A DNA stretch of 64,000 bases. Origin: Strigops habroptila (Eukaryota; Chordata; Aves; Psittaciformes; Psittacidae). Positions 49,554-60,926 of the stretch are shown in pieces. How positions within the stretch are numbered: the stretch's first letter is position 1; each line of letters opens with the position of its first letter. Position numbers and translations under genes: made by a program. The notes below the pieces were generated by a model, which did not search any database, had not been told where the DNA came from, and was given only the letters and a program-made list of their open reading frames with translations. The stretch covers positions 38,414,949 to 38,478,948 of the forward strand of contig NC_044302.2 of NCBI RefSeq assembly GCF_004027225.2, written 5' to 3'.

Positions 49554-50154
49554 TGTCCTGGTTTCCTCTGGGATTGAGTTAATTCTCTTCCTAGTAGCTG
49601 GTGCAGTGCTGTGTTTTGGCTTCACTCTGAGAATAATGCTGATAACACACCGATGTTTTAGTTGTTGCTCAGTAGCACTTAACCTGTTCAAGGACTTTTC
49701 AGTCTCTCCTGCTCTGCCAGTGAGGAGCGGCAAAAGAAGCCAGGAGGAAGCAGAGACAGGACACCTGACCCAAACTAGACGAAGGGGTATTCCATACCAC
49801 AGCACATCATGCCCAGCATATAAACTGGGGGGAGTTACCCAGAAGGCCCAGATCACTGCTCGGATCAGGCTGGGTATCAACTGGTGGGTGGTAAGCAATT
49901 GTACTGTGCATCACTACTGTTTATTGGTTTTTTTTCCCTTTTCCATTTTAGTTTTATATCCCTCTCCTTGTTATTTCCCCGATCATTACTAGTATCATAT
50001 TGCACTTTATTTTAATTATTAAGCTGTTCTTACCTCAACCCATGGGTTTTACATTCTTTGGATTCTCCTCCCCATCCTGCCCAAGAAGGGAGGAAGGGGC
50101 TGTGAGAGAGTGGCTGCACGGTATTTGACTGACAGCTGTGGTTAAACCATGACA
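49554..50154 (+). mobile_element. Solo LTR of an avian endogenous retrovirus (family A, copy 2), intronic, antisense to CSNK1G3
   Basis: A 601-bp LTR beginning TGTCCTGG and ending AAACCATGACA, with a perfect 5-bp target duplication, tttcc (49,549-49,553 and 50,155-50,159). TATA box CATATAAAC at 49,817-49,825. Same family as 411-974 but longer in the middle and poorer in CpG: many sites that are CG there are TG or CA here. No internal viral genes are attached. It sits about 830 bp downstream, in transcript sense, of the cassette exon. Confidence 0.92.
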
Positions 50155-50557
50155 TTTCCCCAGATAACACTTTACAAAGCTAAATTATTTTAATTTTTAA
50201 GTGAAAGCCCAAAACTTCATACAGACTTGGCAGCTGGTATTTTGAATCCTTCTGTAAAAAATTTGTATTTCTTTAAGTATTATTACAATCATCGTACCCC
50301 TAAATACATGCAAAGAACAAGATACCAAATAGTAAAATTAATAGCAAACCAGGAAAAAAAGCTCTTTAAACATGAAATACACCAATAACAAAAGAAAAAT
50401 TGTTGGTTTCTATTCATTCTCCACTAAGAAGTGTTAAGTATTGCCCTGTGATTCTTCTAGTCAACTATTGTTCCAATAAAAGTAGCAGAGTTTAAGCAAA
50501 AATCACTACTTAACACTTTAATCTGAGGTTTGCTCAGATTTTGCTCAAAGAGCAAAA

Positions 50558-50610
50558 ATCATAGAATGGTTTGTCTTGGAAGATCACCGAGTTCCAACCC
50601 CCTGCCATGG
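50558..50610 (-). mobile_element. CR1 tail relic
   Basis: Plus-strand ATCATAGAATGGTTTGTCTT then GAGTTCCAACCCCCTGCCAT: the last 50 or so bases of a CR1 3' end in reverse orientation. Confidence 0.85.
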
Positions 50611-50985
50611 CCATTCAGTTGAACAACACTGAATTCAGTCAACAGTGGTTTAGTTGTTAATACAAGTAAATAACACATCAAAAGTCTAAACTTCAATTGC
50701 TTGTACTGATGTAAGTCTATATTCCTTCAAAAACAGATAGCTCCGTTCATTTAGCTGTCACTAAGAAATACACAGCAGAAATTCCACATACATAAAGATC
50801 CATAGTTTTCTGCATCTGATTTAATTTCAGTTTGGCAACTGTGGAGTAAGGAATAATAGGAACATTCTGAACATTACTGGAAAGAGACCTTAATATGAAA
50901 ATAGTAATCACGTCATGCACTACAGTAAACTAGTATTACATAATGGAAAATGACTGATTAAGTCTTGCAAAGAAGCAGAAAATAC

Positions 50986-51081
50986 CTGTACTGAGCCACC
51001 ATGTCTGTCAGCTGCTAGATGAGCCCTCAAATGATGCGGATTGGCTTGCTGTGACTCCCAAGCTGCCCTATGGTCTGTTGA
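50986..51081 (-). CDS. CSNK1G3: CSNK1G3 cassette exon (32 residues, probably alternative)
   Basis: This 96-nt exon encodes STDHRAAWESQQANPHHLRA then HLAADRHGGSVQ. It is in phase 0 at both ends, so skipping it keeps the frame. Known gamma 3 isoforms include or omit an equivalent segment. The acceptor is ATGGTAG|TCA, with a weak pyrimidine tract, and the donor is CAG|GTATTT, a poor match to GTRAGT. Both fit regulated inclusion. Lacking transcripts, the alternative status is inferred from the family and from splice-site strength. Confidence 0.9.
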
Positions 51082-51697
51082 CTACCATTTTTCAATGCAT
51101 TAGGAATATATGCAAAATAAGAAATAAAAATTCCAAAAATGAACAATTATAATATATATATTATTTTTAAAAAGCACAGAAGCACTACAAGTCCTATATA
51201 GCATGCACATCAAGATTTTATGCATACTTATGTATGCCTACATATGCATTTTCACACAGAAGTAAAGTAGCTGAAACTAAGAAACTTAGAGAGAAACGAA
51301 GTCCAACACAACCCTGTAACTTTGCTTACGTAAATGGACACAGATCTAAATTCCTAATGCTTTTACCACCTTGGTCATTATCCTGGCTTAAAAAAAAAAA
51401 AGAAAGTGAAAACATTTTACATGCATGTTAGAACCCCAAGAGATGATATAGCATATGGGGAAGAGACAGTGATTAAAATTGAAGGAAGTATCAGTACGTT
51501 GTGTCATAGCACCAAACAGGCAACCTTTTAGGACATTTTAAGGTCTACAGATGTAGAAATACATTAACGAGGATCTACTTAAACCAAAGAAAAGATAAAG
51601 AGTCAATTTTATTTTGGAGTTCTAATAAAAGCAATAATAGCACAAATCATTAGACAAAAGACAAAGCAATGATGATAACCTTATATGATCACTTTAC
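51082..51697. other. CSNK1G3 intron upstream of the cassette exon
   Basis: A 616-bp AT-rich intron with no recognised element. Confidence 0.85.
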
Positions 51698-51793
51698 CTG
51701 ATTTTTAGATTGTTGCATTTTATCTCTGTGCTGATATGCTTCTCTGTTTGAAGACAGTGCAGGGTCTGAATGTACTGAACCCACTGGAGTAGG
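51698..51793 (-). CDS. CSNK1G3: CSNK1G3 exon: start of C-terminal tail
   Basis: This 96-nt exon encodes 32 residues, PTPVGSVHSDPALSSNREAY then QHRDKMQQSKNQ. It is the proximal part of the low-complexity tail that follows the kinase domain in CK1 gamma proteins and is the clearest gamma 3 marker here. It begins and ends at codon boundaries, with acceptor TTGTAG|CCT and donor CAG|GTAAAG. The tail is polar and probably disordered; no domain is recognised in it. Confidence 0.94.
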
Positions 51794-52815
51794 CTACAAA
51801 TATAAATAATATGTAGCAACTGGTAAAAAAAGTAAATTTCTAAGTCTTACCAAAACTTACTCGTTTGTGATAGAAATTAATCAAAATTATCAAATTAAAG
51901 AAAAATCTTTACTAGGCATTTGCCAACACCAATGAGAAAAAAAGGGCAAACCAAGACTTACGTAATTTTAGAAACAGCAATTCTGACTACATCAGACATT
52001 AATTTTCTGAAAGATTCTAGGCTCATTATTTTCTGCAGGTAGCAGTTAGGACATTCTGATAAAAGCCTGAAAGAAAGGCTTGAAGTAATTTTTAATGCTA
52101 AACACTGAAAAAAGTTTTAGCAATAAAATAGTATGATTCTTTCAGAGACTTACACAAGGAACTTCAGGGTAAAATGCATAATCTGAAATTGTCCAATTTA
52201 CACACAGAACCCCCTTCCCTATTTATTAAAAAAAGGAAAAATTTGACATGCTGTAAAATTAATCTTTTACGCATAAACATAGCATTTTATGTAACTTTAG
52301 ATGCACTGCGATGGAAACTGATACTCTACATCATACTTCATTAAAACAATGCATATAGGCAGTTTCTTCATGACAATCTGATAAGTATCTGGAGTATACC
52401 TCAGGTGCAGAGAAGTGGTTGCTCTACATTTTGAGAATAGTGGGAGCAAGGAAGTCTCCAAAACAGGAAAACGCATGCAATAATGACAATCACCTGCAAA
52501 GTTTTAAACTCCTTTGCTTTAAACTCCTTCTTCAACACAAAAACCAGTCTGAATTCCTATAACTTCATTTTGGATTGAACAGATTTACTTTGATGTTAAA
52601 GAGTGCATGTTTGAAAAGAGACTCAATATGAAACATCTCAAGCTGAATAATTATGCTTGAAAATGCATCTGAAAATGGGCTTGTCATAGCAGCTATTCAC
52701 AACTATAACAGCAGCCATGAGATGCACATGTATTTTGAAACTCAAGACTAACAATGGCTCAAAATTGATCATGCAAAAAACCTTGTATATTACTAGTAGC
52801 TTATACTGTACTCAC
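51794..52815. other. CSNK1G3 intron between tail exon and kinase-end exon
   Basis: A 1.0-kb AT-rich intron with no recognised element. Confidence 0.85.
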
Positions 52816-52964
52816 CAACTGTTTGCCAATCCAGTCATATTCATAGTCAAACACATAGCCTTTCCGATCAAGTAAGTCTGTGAAGAGCTTCCTTAAGTAG
52901 TCATAGTCTGGCTTTTCAAAAAAATCTAGCCTTCTTACATAATGTAGGTATGTTGACATTTCCT
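52816..52964 (-). CDS. CSNK1G3: CSNK1G3 exon: end of kinase domain
   Basis: This 149-nt exon encodes [20 protein letters not shown], then [20 protein letters not shown] and [10 protein letters not shown]. It completes the kinase C-lobe: [17 protein letters not shown] is the CK1 subdomain XI region, and [10 protein letters not shown] closes the domain. The acceptor reads TTGTAG|AG and the donor TTG|GTGAGT, a strong site. From memory of mammalian orthologues, His in STYLHYV and Leu in TDLLDRK differ from the usual Arg and Phe; alignment is needed to confirm these as lineage differences. Confidence 0.96.
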
Positions 52965-55900
52965 CTACAAAAATAAGAAATGTACATAATTGCCATACCT
53001 GTTTGAAAGGCACTCAAAAATCAGCACTTACTACTACATTGTAAAGTAACATTTATCTCTCACCATAACATCTGAACAGTTGTTCACCATGAATCTGTGA
53101 TTTACCAGAAAGAAAAGTTACTTAATAGTAATAATACTCTTCAAAATAAATTGCCATATTCTAGACATATCTTACCAAGCGACCCCCACACTAATTTACC
53201 CGTCAAGATCTTCCATTCAAACTTCCAATCCTGATGCACAGTGTGCCAAGAAGTGGGGAAACACCTCTACTTTCCAATTTTATTTTTCTTTTCCAATTAA
53301 TTACATAAAGACAAGCCTAAGAAAAGGAAAGAAGGGGGTATACAAATGTACAGGGTAGTCTTATGTCTCAATGAACATCTGCTACTGGAATGTAACCATC
53401 CTTTAGAGGATCCACATGTACCACAAATGGGCAACTTCAATTTTCCTGACAAAGAAGTCAGTATAGGCTCTGTTGAGTTATAACTGTAGTATGATGATGG
53501 AAGGCTGAAATAGTGCTGAATGCTTCAGGCATCATGCTATGTGAAGGTGTTGAGCAGAAATAGCAAATATCCTATACAGAAACACTGCAGAGAAGTCCTA
53601 AGGTTACCTGAGCTCTTGCAGAATGATATCTGACCACTGTCAGTTTAATATCACTGTTTAAATACCATGTCAGCATACAAATGGAGATGCATTTGGGTAG
53701 GTGTTACATGGGTATTTTAAGATTCTCCCAGTAGTGGAGATAAGCAGGGAGATTCTGAAACGGCCTGGACCTGTAAAGATAACAAGAAAGAACCTTCCTA
53801 GTCATTAAAGTGTATGAAGTACAGACTGCACACTAGCTGCCAGAACCTAACTAAGCTAACTAAGACAAGAGTTCCAGCGCAAACTTCTCGACAGGTTAGT
53901 AGAGCATACAGAAGTCCCATTCTTGAGAACGGGTTTAAGCCATGAAAGGCTTCTGAGAAAACAACTGTAAGGAACAAGCATCCTAATGGGCAGAATAATA
54001 CAAGAATCCAAAGGCTGAAAGGGAGGACCCATGAATATCTGAAGCACAAGCTTCAAATCCCATAGATAAACTGCTCAGACATGTGATTATGTACAATACC
54101 ATACAACAAATGTAAATTTTCAGTAATGCCTTCAGGAGCCAGTGAAATTAGGGGCATGTGGAAATACAAGTCTAAGAAAACAGCATGTTAATAAACTTTC
54201 ACAAAGACCAAGTTCTACAGGTTGGTTCCACTGCAGCAGGCATTACAACAAAGAACTAAAGTACTGGAAGAGTGAGGAGAGGAACAACCTAACCATACTG
54301 AAATTTTGGTTCATTCTGTTTGGTTCATTCACACTGAAGTGGTTTGGAATAGAGTACTACAACAGCTTCTCAAGTCTGAGATGGATCAGGTGAAGCACTT
54401 AATCTGAGCTCTGGGACATTACTTCCAGGTGCACAGATCTCTTAAAATCTAACTTGCTTAGGAAGCTTTGTAGCTCATGAAAGAGTGGGAAACCACTCAC
54501 TGGCTAGCCATTCTGAGAAAAGCAATGACAACTGATTCTCACGTCAAAAAGGCTTTCACATGGTCCCAAAGGACATGAGAAGGCACCTGTATGTGACAGG
54601 AAAATTACAAGATGAATGAGGTCAAAAGTAGATGCCACCAGCACTCACTGATCCTATGAAAGAGGTATGCATGTCAGAAGCAGCATAGTAGCATCATTGC
54701 ACACTCACCCACATCACATTCCAGTGTGTCTGGAGAAGCTTACATTTTATGGTACAACCAAGGTGCTGTAAGAAAACCATCTTCTGACAGAAGACGGCTG
54801 AGAAGTGCAGAGGCAGTGCTAAGACTGAGCTACTCTAAGTTAAACTTCTTCAGAGATAGTGGGGTTGAAAGAGGGACAAGTGAAGGTTTGAGGCCAGCTT
54901 GATAACAAAAAGTTGCGAGGCAGCATCATGTTGGTGCTGTCAAGAATGTACCTCAGGACAGGGGTGCCAAGAAAGCCCAAATTACTTATTTCTGACAAAA
55001 ACAGAGTATTAAGTGCTATTTTTTAGTGGATGGAGCACTGGATAGGAGGAATTCCATGGCATATGAGGGCTACCTCAGCATACAAGCAAAACTCTTCAGA
55101 AATTCTAGCCAAGGAGGTCAGCATTTGAAAGCGGCAAAGAGAAATACTGCTAGGGACTTCTTTAACCATACTTTCCTAATGGAAAGCGGAAACCAAAGCA
55201 TGCAAGGCATGTCTTCAGAGGGATGAAGGTCGGATCTGAGCCATTTAATTCAGCTGAATATGTCACAGCTGGCTGACTCCAAAAATCAAATACCACCCTT
55301 ATCATGCATTAAATGCAGAAACTCCAGAGTTTAAATCCTTGCTCATATTTTATACAAAGCTTTAAACAGCAGCAGCGCTGCACAAAGACAGTACAATTCC
55401 ACAGAACAGTGGATGAAAACAGTAGATGTTTCACATGTGACAGAGACCAAAATATCTTTCACTGATGTTAGAGTTCTCCTGCTTTATGGACATCAGTCAG
55501 CTATCTCAATCTGCAAGCTGACTGAAAAGAATTTAAATTATTTTATGTTTTGAGTGACAAGAAGGACAGGAAAATATGGAAAATCCTCAGATATTTGACA
55601 TGCAAAAACTTCCACATACAAGAATATATTTATTATGAAAATGTACATATGAGCTATCAAAGAATTTTATCTTTTGTGCTCTCCAAGGTCAAATACCATT
55701 TCCCTGTTCCGTTTTCAACCCTGTCAACAAGCAAGTACTTGATTAAATTTAGTGGAAACGGTCGACTAGATACATGGAGCTACTCATGCATAATTATTTC
55801 CAGGAATTGCACCATATACACCTTAAATTACATATTTAAAGGATTCTAGCAACTAGGTAAAAATCAACATGTAAGACACACATGCATTCCTGGATGCAGA

Positions 55901-56722
55901 AGACTTACACTACAGTACAGGGTTTTTCCCCGCATTTAAACTTTTTTATTTCACCAAACATATGTTCAGACACTTGCTCTAAGTTCTGTAACCAAAGTCA
56001 ATTTAACTTCATTTTTTTTTTAATACACAGAAGAAAGTGAAATGAAAAATTGATAATTGACTCATTTTTACCACAGAGTTGAAAAGAACGTCAAAAGGTC
56101 ATCAAGTACACCATCCTATCCCACAGCCTTGTCTATCTGGTTTGTTTTCACACAGCCCCAGTGAAAGAAGCTCCAGAGTCTCCCTTGCAATGGCAACCCC
56201 TTCATGTTCTCACTATATTTGAAACACAGGAGTTCAAGTCTAAACTGTTTTGGATTACATCCATTACATTGTTGAGTTGCTGTGGATGTAGCAAACTGAT
56301 CCCTTTCATGTCTGTAGCAGCCAAAAGTTAAAGAACTTCTTTCCCTCACAATATTGACTAAAACAATCTTTATTCCTTCAGTCTTTGATGATAAGTCTAG
56401 CAAATACTGCACATAAGAACTCCCACTTCTCCATAAGACACCCTTAAAATAAGACATATTTTCTTCAAGTACAGTCCTCAGAATTGAACATACTTCTTCA
56501 GCTAATGCTTTGTGGAATCAAGTAGAGTGCAAACGGCAATTCATCTGTCTTACAGGCTATATCCTGTTCATATAATCTGATTTAGTATACAGTTTTTCTT
56601 TTTTTTTTTTTTAATGTAGCAGCATGATACTGTTCACTTGCATTTACTTTGTGACTGATTTTAAACAGCTGGTTTTGTTTTCTAAATCAATGCACAACAT
56701 TTTCATTAACAGTATACATTAC
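52965..56722. other. CSNK1G3 intron within the kinase C-lobe
   Basis: A 3.8-kb intron with no recognisable repeat or extra exon. Open frames such as 55,550-55,849 plus show no domain. Confidence 0.75.
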
Positions 56723-56807
56723 CTGGGAAGCTTTCACACAATACTTCTATAGGGGTTGCTCGTTTTGTGTCCCCAATTTTCTGGTAGCGTTCTTTTAATG
56801 TATCGGC
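56723..56807 (-). CDS. CSNK1G3: CSNK1G3 exon: kinase C-lobe, [15 protein letters not shown] segment
   Basis: This 85-nt exon encodes [20 protein letters not shown] followed by EVLCESFP, the helical subdomain X part of the CK1 gamma kinase C-lobe. The acceptor reads CATAG|GCC and the donor CCCAG|GTAATG. It starts in phase 0 directly after the Lys ending the previous exon and ends with one base (G) of the Glu codon completed in the next exon. The intron separating it from the previous exon is only about 130 bp, the shortest in the window. Confidence 0.95.
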
Positions 56808-56939
56808 CTATGACACAAGAACAAAATAAGCTTCTGAAGTTATACAGTTTGCAGGCAAACTTTCAAAAAGAAAAAAGATCATAGTAAGAAAAGCTGATGA
56901 TCTGAAAATAGGATAGAGGAAGGTATCAAAACTCACTAC

Positions 56940-57025
56940 CTTTAAACCTTGCCATGGAAGGCTTCCTCTGAGGAAATACATAAACATATGACCTAAAGCT
57001 TCCAAATCATCTCTTCTACTTTGCT
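56940..57025 (-). CDS. CSNK1G3: CSNK1G3 exon: kinase subdomain IX region
   Basis: This 86-nt exon encodes (E)[20 protein letters not shown] through SLPWQGLK. It holds the Asp and Gly of the invariant DxxxxG motif of subdomain IX (DDLEALG) and the LPWQGLK segment typical of CK1 kinases. The acceptor reads TTTCAG and the donor AAG|GTAGTG. The exon opens with two bases of a split Glu codon, so the upstream exon, not in the window, should end with G. It is the most upstream CSNK1G3 exon here; I searched the intron up to position 64,000 by eye and saw no earlier one. Confidence 0.95.
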
Positions 57026-58624
57026 CTGAAACAAAATTCAAATATTATTAGAACATTCAATCTGCATAATTTTACATTATATTTTAAAAGTTAGCTTCTA
57101 CATTATGTAAAAATAGTTGGGAGGTATGAGGTACTTGAAATCAAACTGAGCATGTGGAGGGCTTCTTGTGTACTATGGACTCCTTTAAGAACACAGCTAA
57201 AACAAAAAAAGCTCATGCAGACTGCAGGTATATTAATCTCAACAGTTCTTTAAAAAGATTATCTTGCTGAAATAAATTGTTTTATTTTAAAAAGTATTTT
57301 GAACCTTTACATACATAATTGGATTTCGATTCACATTTTTTTTTACCTATTAGTTATGAACTTAAAACAATTTAAGAAAGCTTAAATGAACTCACTTTTC
57401 CTCTATAAAATCATGAAAAAGATGGTCTGTTTCTCAGGGACACTTACGGAATTTCTGAGTAAGCTAAAGGTGGCCTGAAGAAGGCTTAGAAGTCTTATTA
57501 TTTGATCAGAAAGCAACACAGAGAAAGGCATGTACATACAGCCTGCTCTCACTCCAGCTTGAGTTAGAAGCTAAGTTATATAAGACAACTTCTGGCATGA
57601 TTACAATTTTTCATCTGTAGTAAAGCAGTGGTAGTCCATATGCTAGCCTGATGCAACCATATAGATTAAGAAGAATGCAGGAATAAGCAGTAGAGTTCTG
57701 TGCCTGTTAGGCACTGGAGTGAAGGAAACATTGACTCTAGTAGACTGCACAAATCCTGTGCTCTTTATGATAGAGGTTGTACAGGAAGTCACCGAGTATT
57801 TTATGAGCACTGCTCATGACAACTGTTTTGTGCAATACAGTGTGTTTTATGTAAAAAAAAAAAAAATCAAGCATACAAAAATGTAACTAGTGTGTAACAT
57901 ATGGCCCATCTATGGGCAACACTAAGGTATTGGACACAACACAAAAATGTATTGGAAAGTACTATTTGGTCTTTCCTAAGGGGTAGTAATTCGTCTCCTT
58001 TGCATTAACTTCTACAGGTCATGCTGAGAAAAATATTAACCTCTTCTTCAAAAATAAAACCAAACAATCACCCTTTATTGAGGCAATTGCTCCTTCACTG
58101 GGAGTCCTTTCTACAAAACAAGAAACTCTCAATCTTTACCCTGAAATGACCTCTAACTAAGGAGATTTTTTTTTTTTTTAATAAGCTTTGGACCATTGAA
58201 GATACTTCTGTAGGATAGTTCTGTGGTAACCACTTGTAGGATACATTACTGAATTCTCAATGCCCTCAAGAATCCTCCATGTGAAAGAATTTTGTTGGTT
58301 TTTTTAATTTTGGGGATTTAATTTAATTTGTTCTTTAGACTCCATCTGAGTTCTTCACTGATAAATTTGGAGTAATTAATAAATAGGAATCAAATACCCT
58401 TTCCTATGGATGGAATTATGGATTTCTTCAAGATAAACCTGAGAAACAATAAACGCAAAGATTATATTGCTATTGTTGGAAGAAGAGCCTCTGAAAATTG
58501 AAAAAAAAACCCCTATCAGTGGACCTGGTGAAACACAAAAGGATTTCAAGCACCAGCTGGAGAAAGGGCTGCTGATATACGCGGAATCTAGTGCATCACA
58601 ATTTAATGAGACCGAGAGGATCTT
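57026..58624. other. CSNK1G3 intron, AT-rich part
   Basis: Intron upstream of the first exon seen here, without recognisable elements beyond short A or T runs. The left edge of the following CR1 copy is fuzzy between about 58,500 and 58,625. Confidence 0.7.
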
Positions 58625-60926
58625 TTGCACAAGCAATCCAGGAGGTTCCTTGATTGTGTGGAAGACAACTTCCTCTTGCAAGTAATAGAGGAACCGACAA
58701 GGAGAGGTGCCGTGCTTGACCTCGTGCTCCCCAACAGGGAGGGACTGGTTGGAAATGTGACGCAGCAAGCTCACTGCCCTGGACTTCAAGAGAGCAGACT
58801 TAAAACTGCTTAGTACGGTTCCACGGGATAAAGCCCTAGCGGGCTGGGAGGCCCTAGACTGCTGGTTGATATTCAAGGATGACCTGCTCCAAGCTCAGGA
58901 GTGCTGCATCCCGACAAGAAGGAAATGGGGCAGGAGGGCCAGAAGGCCTCCATGAGTAGATAACAAACTGTGAGGAAACTTAGAGAGAAAAGAGAAGCTG
59001 ATAAAAGGTGGAAACGAGGACAGGTAGCCTGGGAAGAATACAGGGACACTGTTTGGGAAGATAGGGACCAGGTCAGGAAAGCTAAGGCCCAGTTAGAACT
59101 GAGTCTGCCAAGGAATAATCATAACAGGAAGGGCTTCTATAGGTATGTTGCAAACAAAAGACAGACTAGGGATAATGTGGGCCCTCTCCGGAAGCTAAGG
59201 AGAGAACTGGCTACCCTGGATTTGGAGAAGGCTGAGCTTCTCAATGACTTCTTTGCCTCAGTCTTCACTGGCCAAGTGCTCTAGCTATGCTGCTCAAGTC
59301 TTAGAACGCAGGTGCAGGGACATGGAGAATGAAGGCCTTAGGCCCACTGTAAGAAAGGATCAGGTTCAAGATCATCTTTGCAACCTGAATGTGCACAAGT
59401 CCATGGGACCCGATGAAATGGGTCCCGAAGGAGCTGGCAAATAAAATTGCTAAGTCACTGTCCATCATATTTGAAAAGTCATGGCAGTTGGGTGAAGTTC
59501 CCAATGACTGGATAAAGGGAAAAATAACCCCATTTTTAGGAAGGGGAAAATGGAAGACCCAGGGAGCTACAGACCAGTGGGCCTCACCTCTGTACCTGGC
59601 AAAATCTTGGAGCAGATTCTCCTGCAAAGCATGCTGAGGCACATGAAAAACAACGAGGTGGTTGGTGACAGCCAACATGGCCTGACTAAGGGCAAATCTT
59701 GTCTGACAAATTTGGTGGCCGCCTATGATAGGGCTACAGAACTGATGGATAGGGGCAGAGCAGTTAACATCATCTACCTGGACTTGTGCAGAGTGGTTGA
59801 CACTGTCCCACATGACATCCTTGTTTCTAAACTGGAGAGACATCAATTTGATGGATGGACCACTCAGTGGTTAAAGAATTGGCTGAATGTCCACATGCAA
59901 ATAGTTGTGGTCAACGGCTCAATGTCTAATTGAAGACCGGTAACAAGTGGTGTCCCTCAGGGATCGGTGTTGGGACCGGTCCTGTTCAACATCTTTGTTG
60001 GTGACATGGTCAGTGGGATTCATGCACCCTCAGCAAGTTTGCTGATGACACCAAGCTGTGTGGTTCAGTTGATACGCTGGGTGGAAGGGATGAGATCCAG
60101 AGGGACCTTGACAACGCTTGAGAGGTGTCCAATGCCAGCCTCATGAAGTTCAACCAAGCCAAGTGCAAGGTCCTGCACCCGGGTCGGGGCAATCCCAGGC
60201 ACTGCTACAGGTTGGGCAGAGGAGAGATTCAGAGCAGCCCTGCAGAGAAGGACTTGGGGGTGTTGGTCGATGAGAAACTGAACATGAGCCGGCTTCAGTG
60301 TGCGCTCGCAGCCCAGAAAGCCAACCATGTCCTGGGCTGCATCAAAAGGAGCGTGACCAGCAGGTCGAAGAGGTGATCCTGCCCCTTTACTCTGCTCTCA
60401 TGAGACCCCACTTGCAGTACTATGTGCAGTTCTGGTGTCCACAATTTAAGAAGGACATGGAGCCGTTGGAGCAAGTCCAGAGGAGGCCACGAGGGTGATC
60501 AGGGGGCTGGAGCACTTCCCGTATGAAGACAGGATGAGAAAGTTGTGGCTGTTCAGCCTGGAGAAGAGAAGCTGCATGGAGACCTCATAGCAGCCTTCCA
60601 ATATCTGAAGGGAGCCTACAAGGATGCTGGAGAGGGACTCTTCATTAGGGACTGTAGTGGTAGGACAAGGGGTAATGGCTTCAAACTTCAACAGGGGAAG
60701 TTCAGGATAGATACAAGGAAGAAGTTCTTTCCAGTGAGGGTGGTGAGGCACTGGAACAGGTTGCCCAAGAAAGTTGTGAATGCTCCATCCCTGGCAGTGT
60801 TCAAGGACAGGTTGGACAGAGCCTTGGGTGACATGGTTTAGTGTGTGGTGTCCCTGCCCATGGCAGGGGGGTTGGAACTAGATGACCTTAAGATCCTTTC
60901 CAATCCCAATTATTCTATGATTCTAT
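58625..60926 (+). mobile_element. Long CR1 LINE copy (endonuclease end, reverse transcriptase, 3' end), antisense to CSNK1G3
   Basis: About 2.3 kb. It starts near the end of the endonuclease domain (DNFLLQVIEEPTRRGAVLDL in a broken frame), continues through the linker (REKREADKRWKRGQVAWEEY) and the RT ([25 protein letters not shown]) to the tail TTATTCTATGATTCTATA. It has a TGA at 59,931-59,933 in the RT and a one-base loss near 60,014-60,028. The sequence [13 protein letters not shown] shows the AFDTV motif mutated to VVDTV. It is not capable of encoding an active enzyme. Confidence 0.94.

Larger units (their letters stand above)
43623..50985. other. CSNK1G3 intron downstream of the cassette exon
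   Basis: A 7.4-kb intron containing two CR1 fragments, a solo LTR, an A-rich run at 47,117-47,133 and an A23 run at 47,407-47,429. No additional exon was recognised; the open frame at 45,908-46,123 shows no known domain. Confidence 0.75.
34781..57025 (-). other. CSNK1G3: CSNK1G3 gene, 3' half (eight exons)
   Basis: Casein kinase 1 gamma 3 is a membrane-anchored Ser/Thr kinase of the CK1 family; gamma isoforms phosphorylate, among others, Wnt co-receptor tails. Eight exons on the minus strand join in one frame with GT donors and AG acceptors throughout. Together they give the end of the kinase domain, a variable tail and the cysteine-rich end. Paralogue choice rests on tail segments typical of gamma 3 rather than gamma 1 or 2: SSNREAYQHRDKMQQSKNQ, the HRAAW...DRHGGSVQ cassette, and RRKRKAIQRHR. 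The ATP-binding and catalytic-loop exons are not in the window and must lie beyond position 64,000. No frameshift or internal stop was seen, so the gene looks functional. Confidence 0.95.

Noticed and set aside
411..50154. The two family A LTRs as the two ends of one provirus
   Set aside because: Each has its own distinct 5-bp target duplication (ctaat and tttcc), they lie 49 kb apart, and no viral internal genes lie between them.
59301..59846. 181-codon minus-strand frame
   Set aside because: It is the antisense of the CR1 reverse transcriptase region; the coding signal is on the plus strand.
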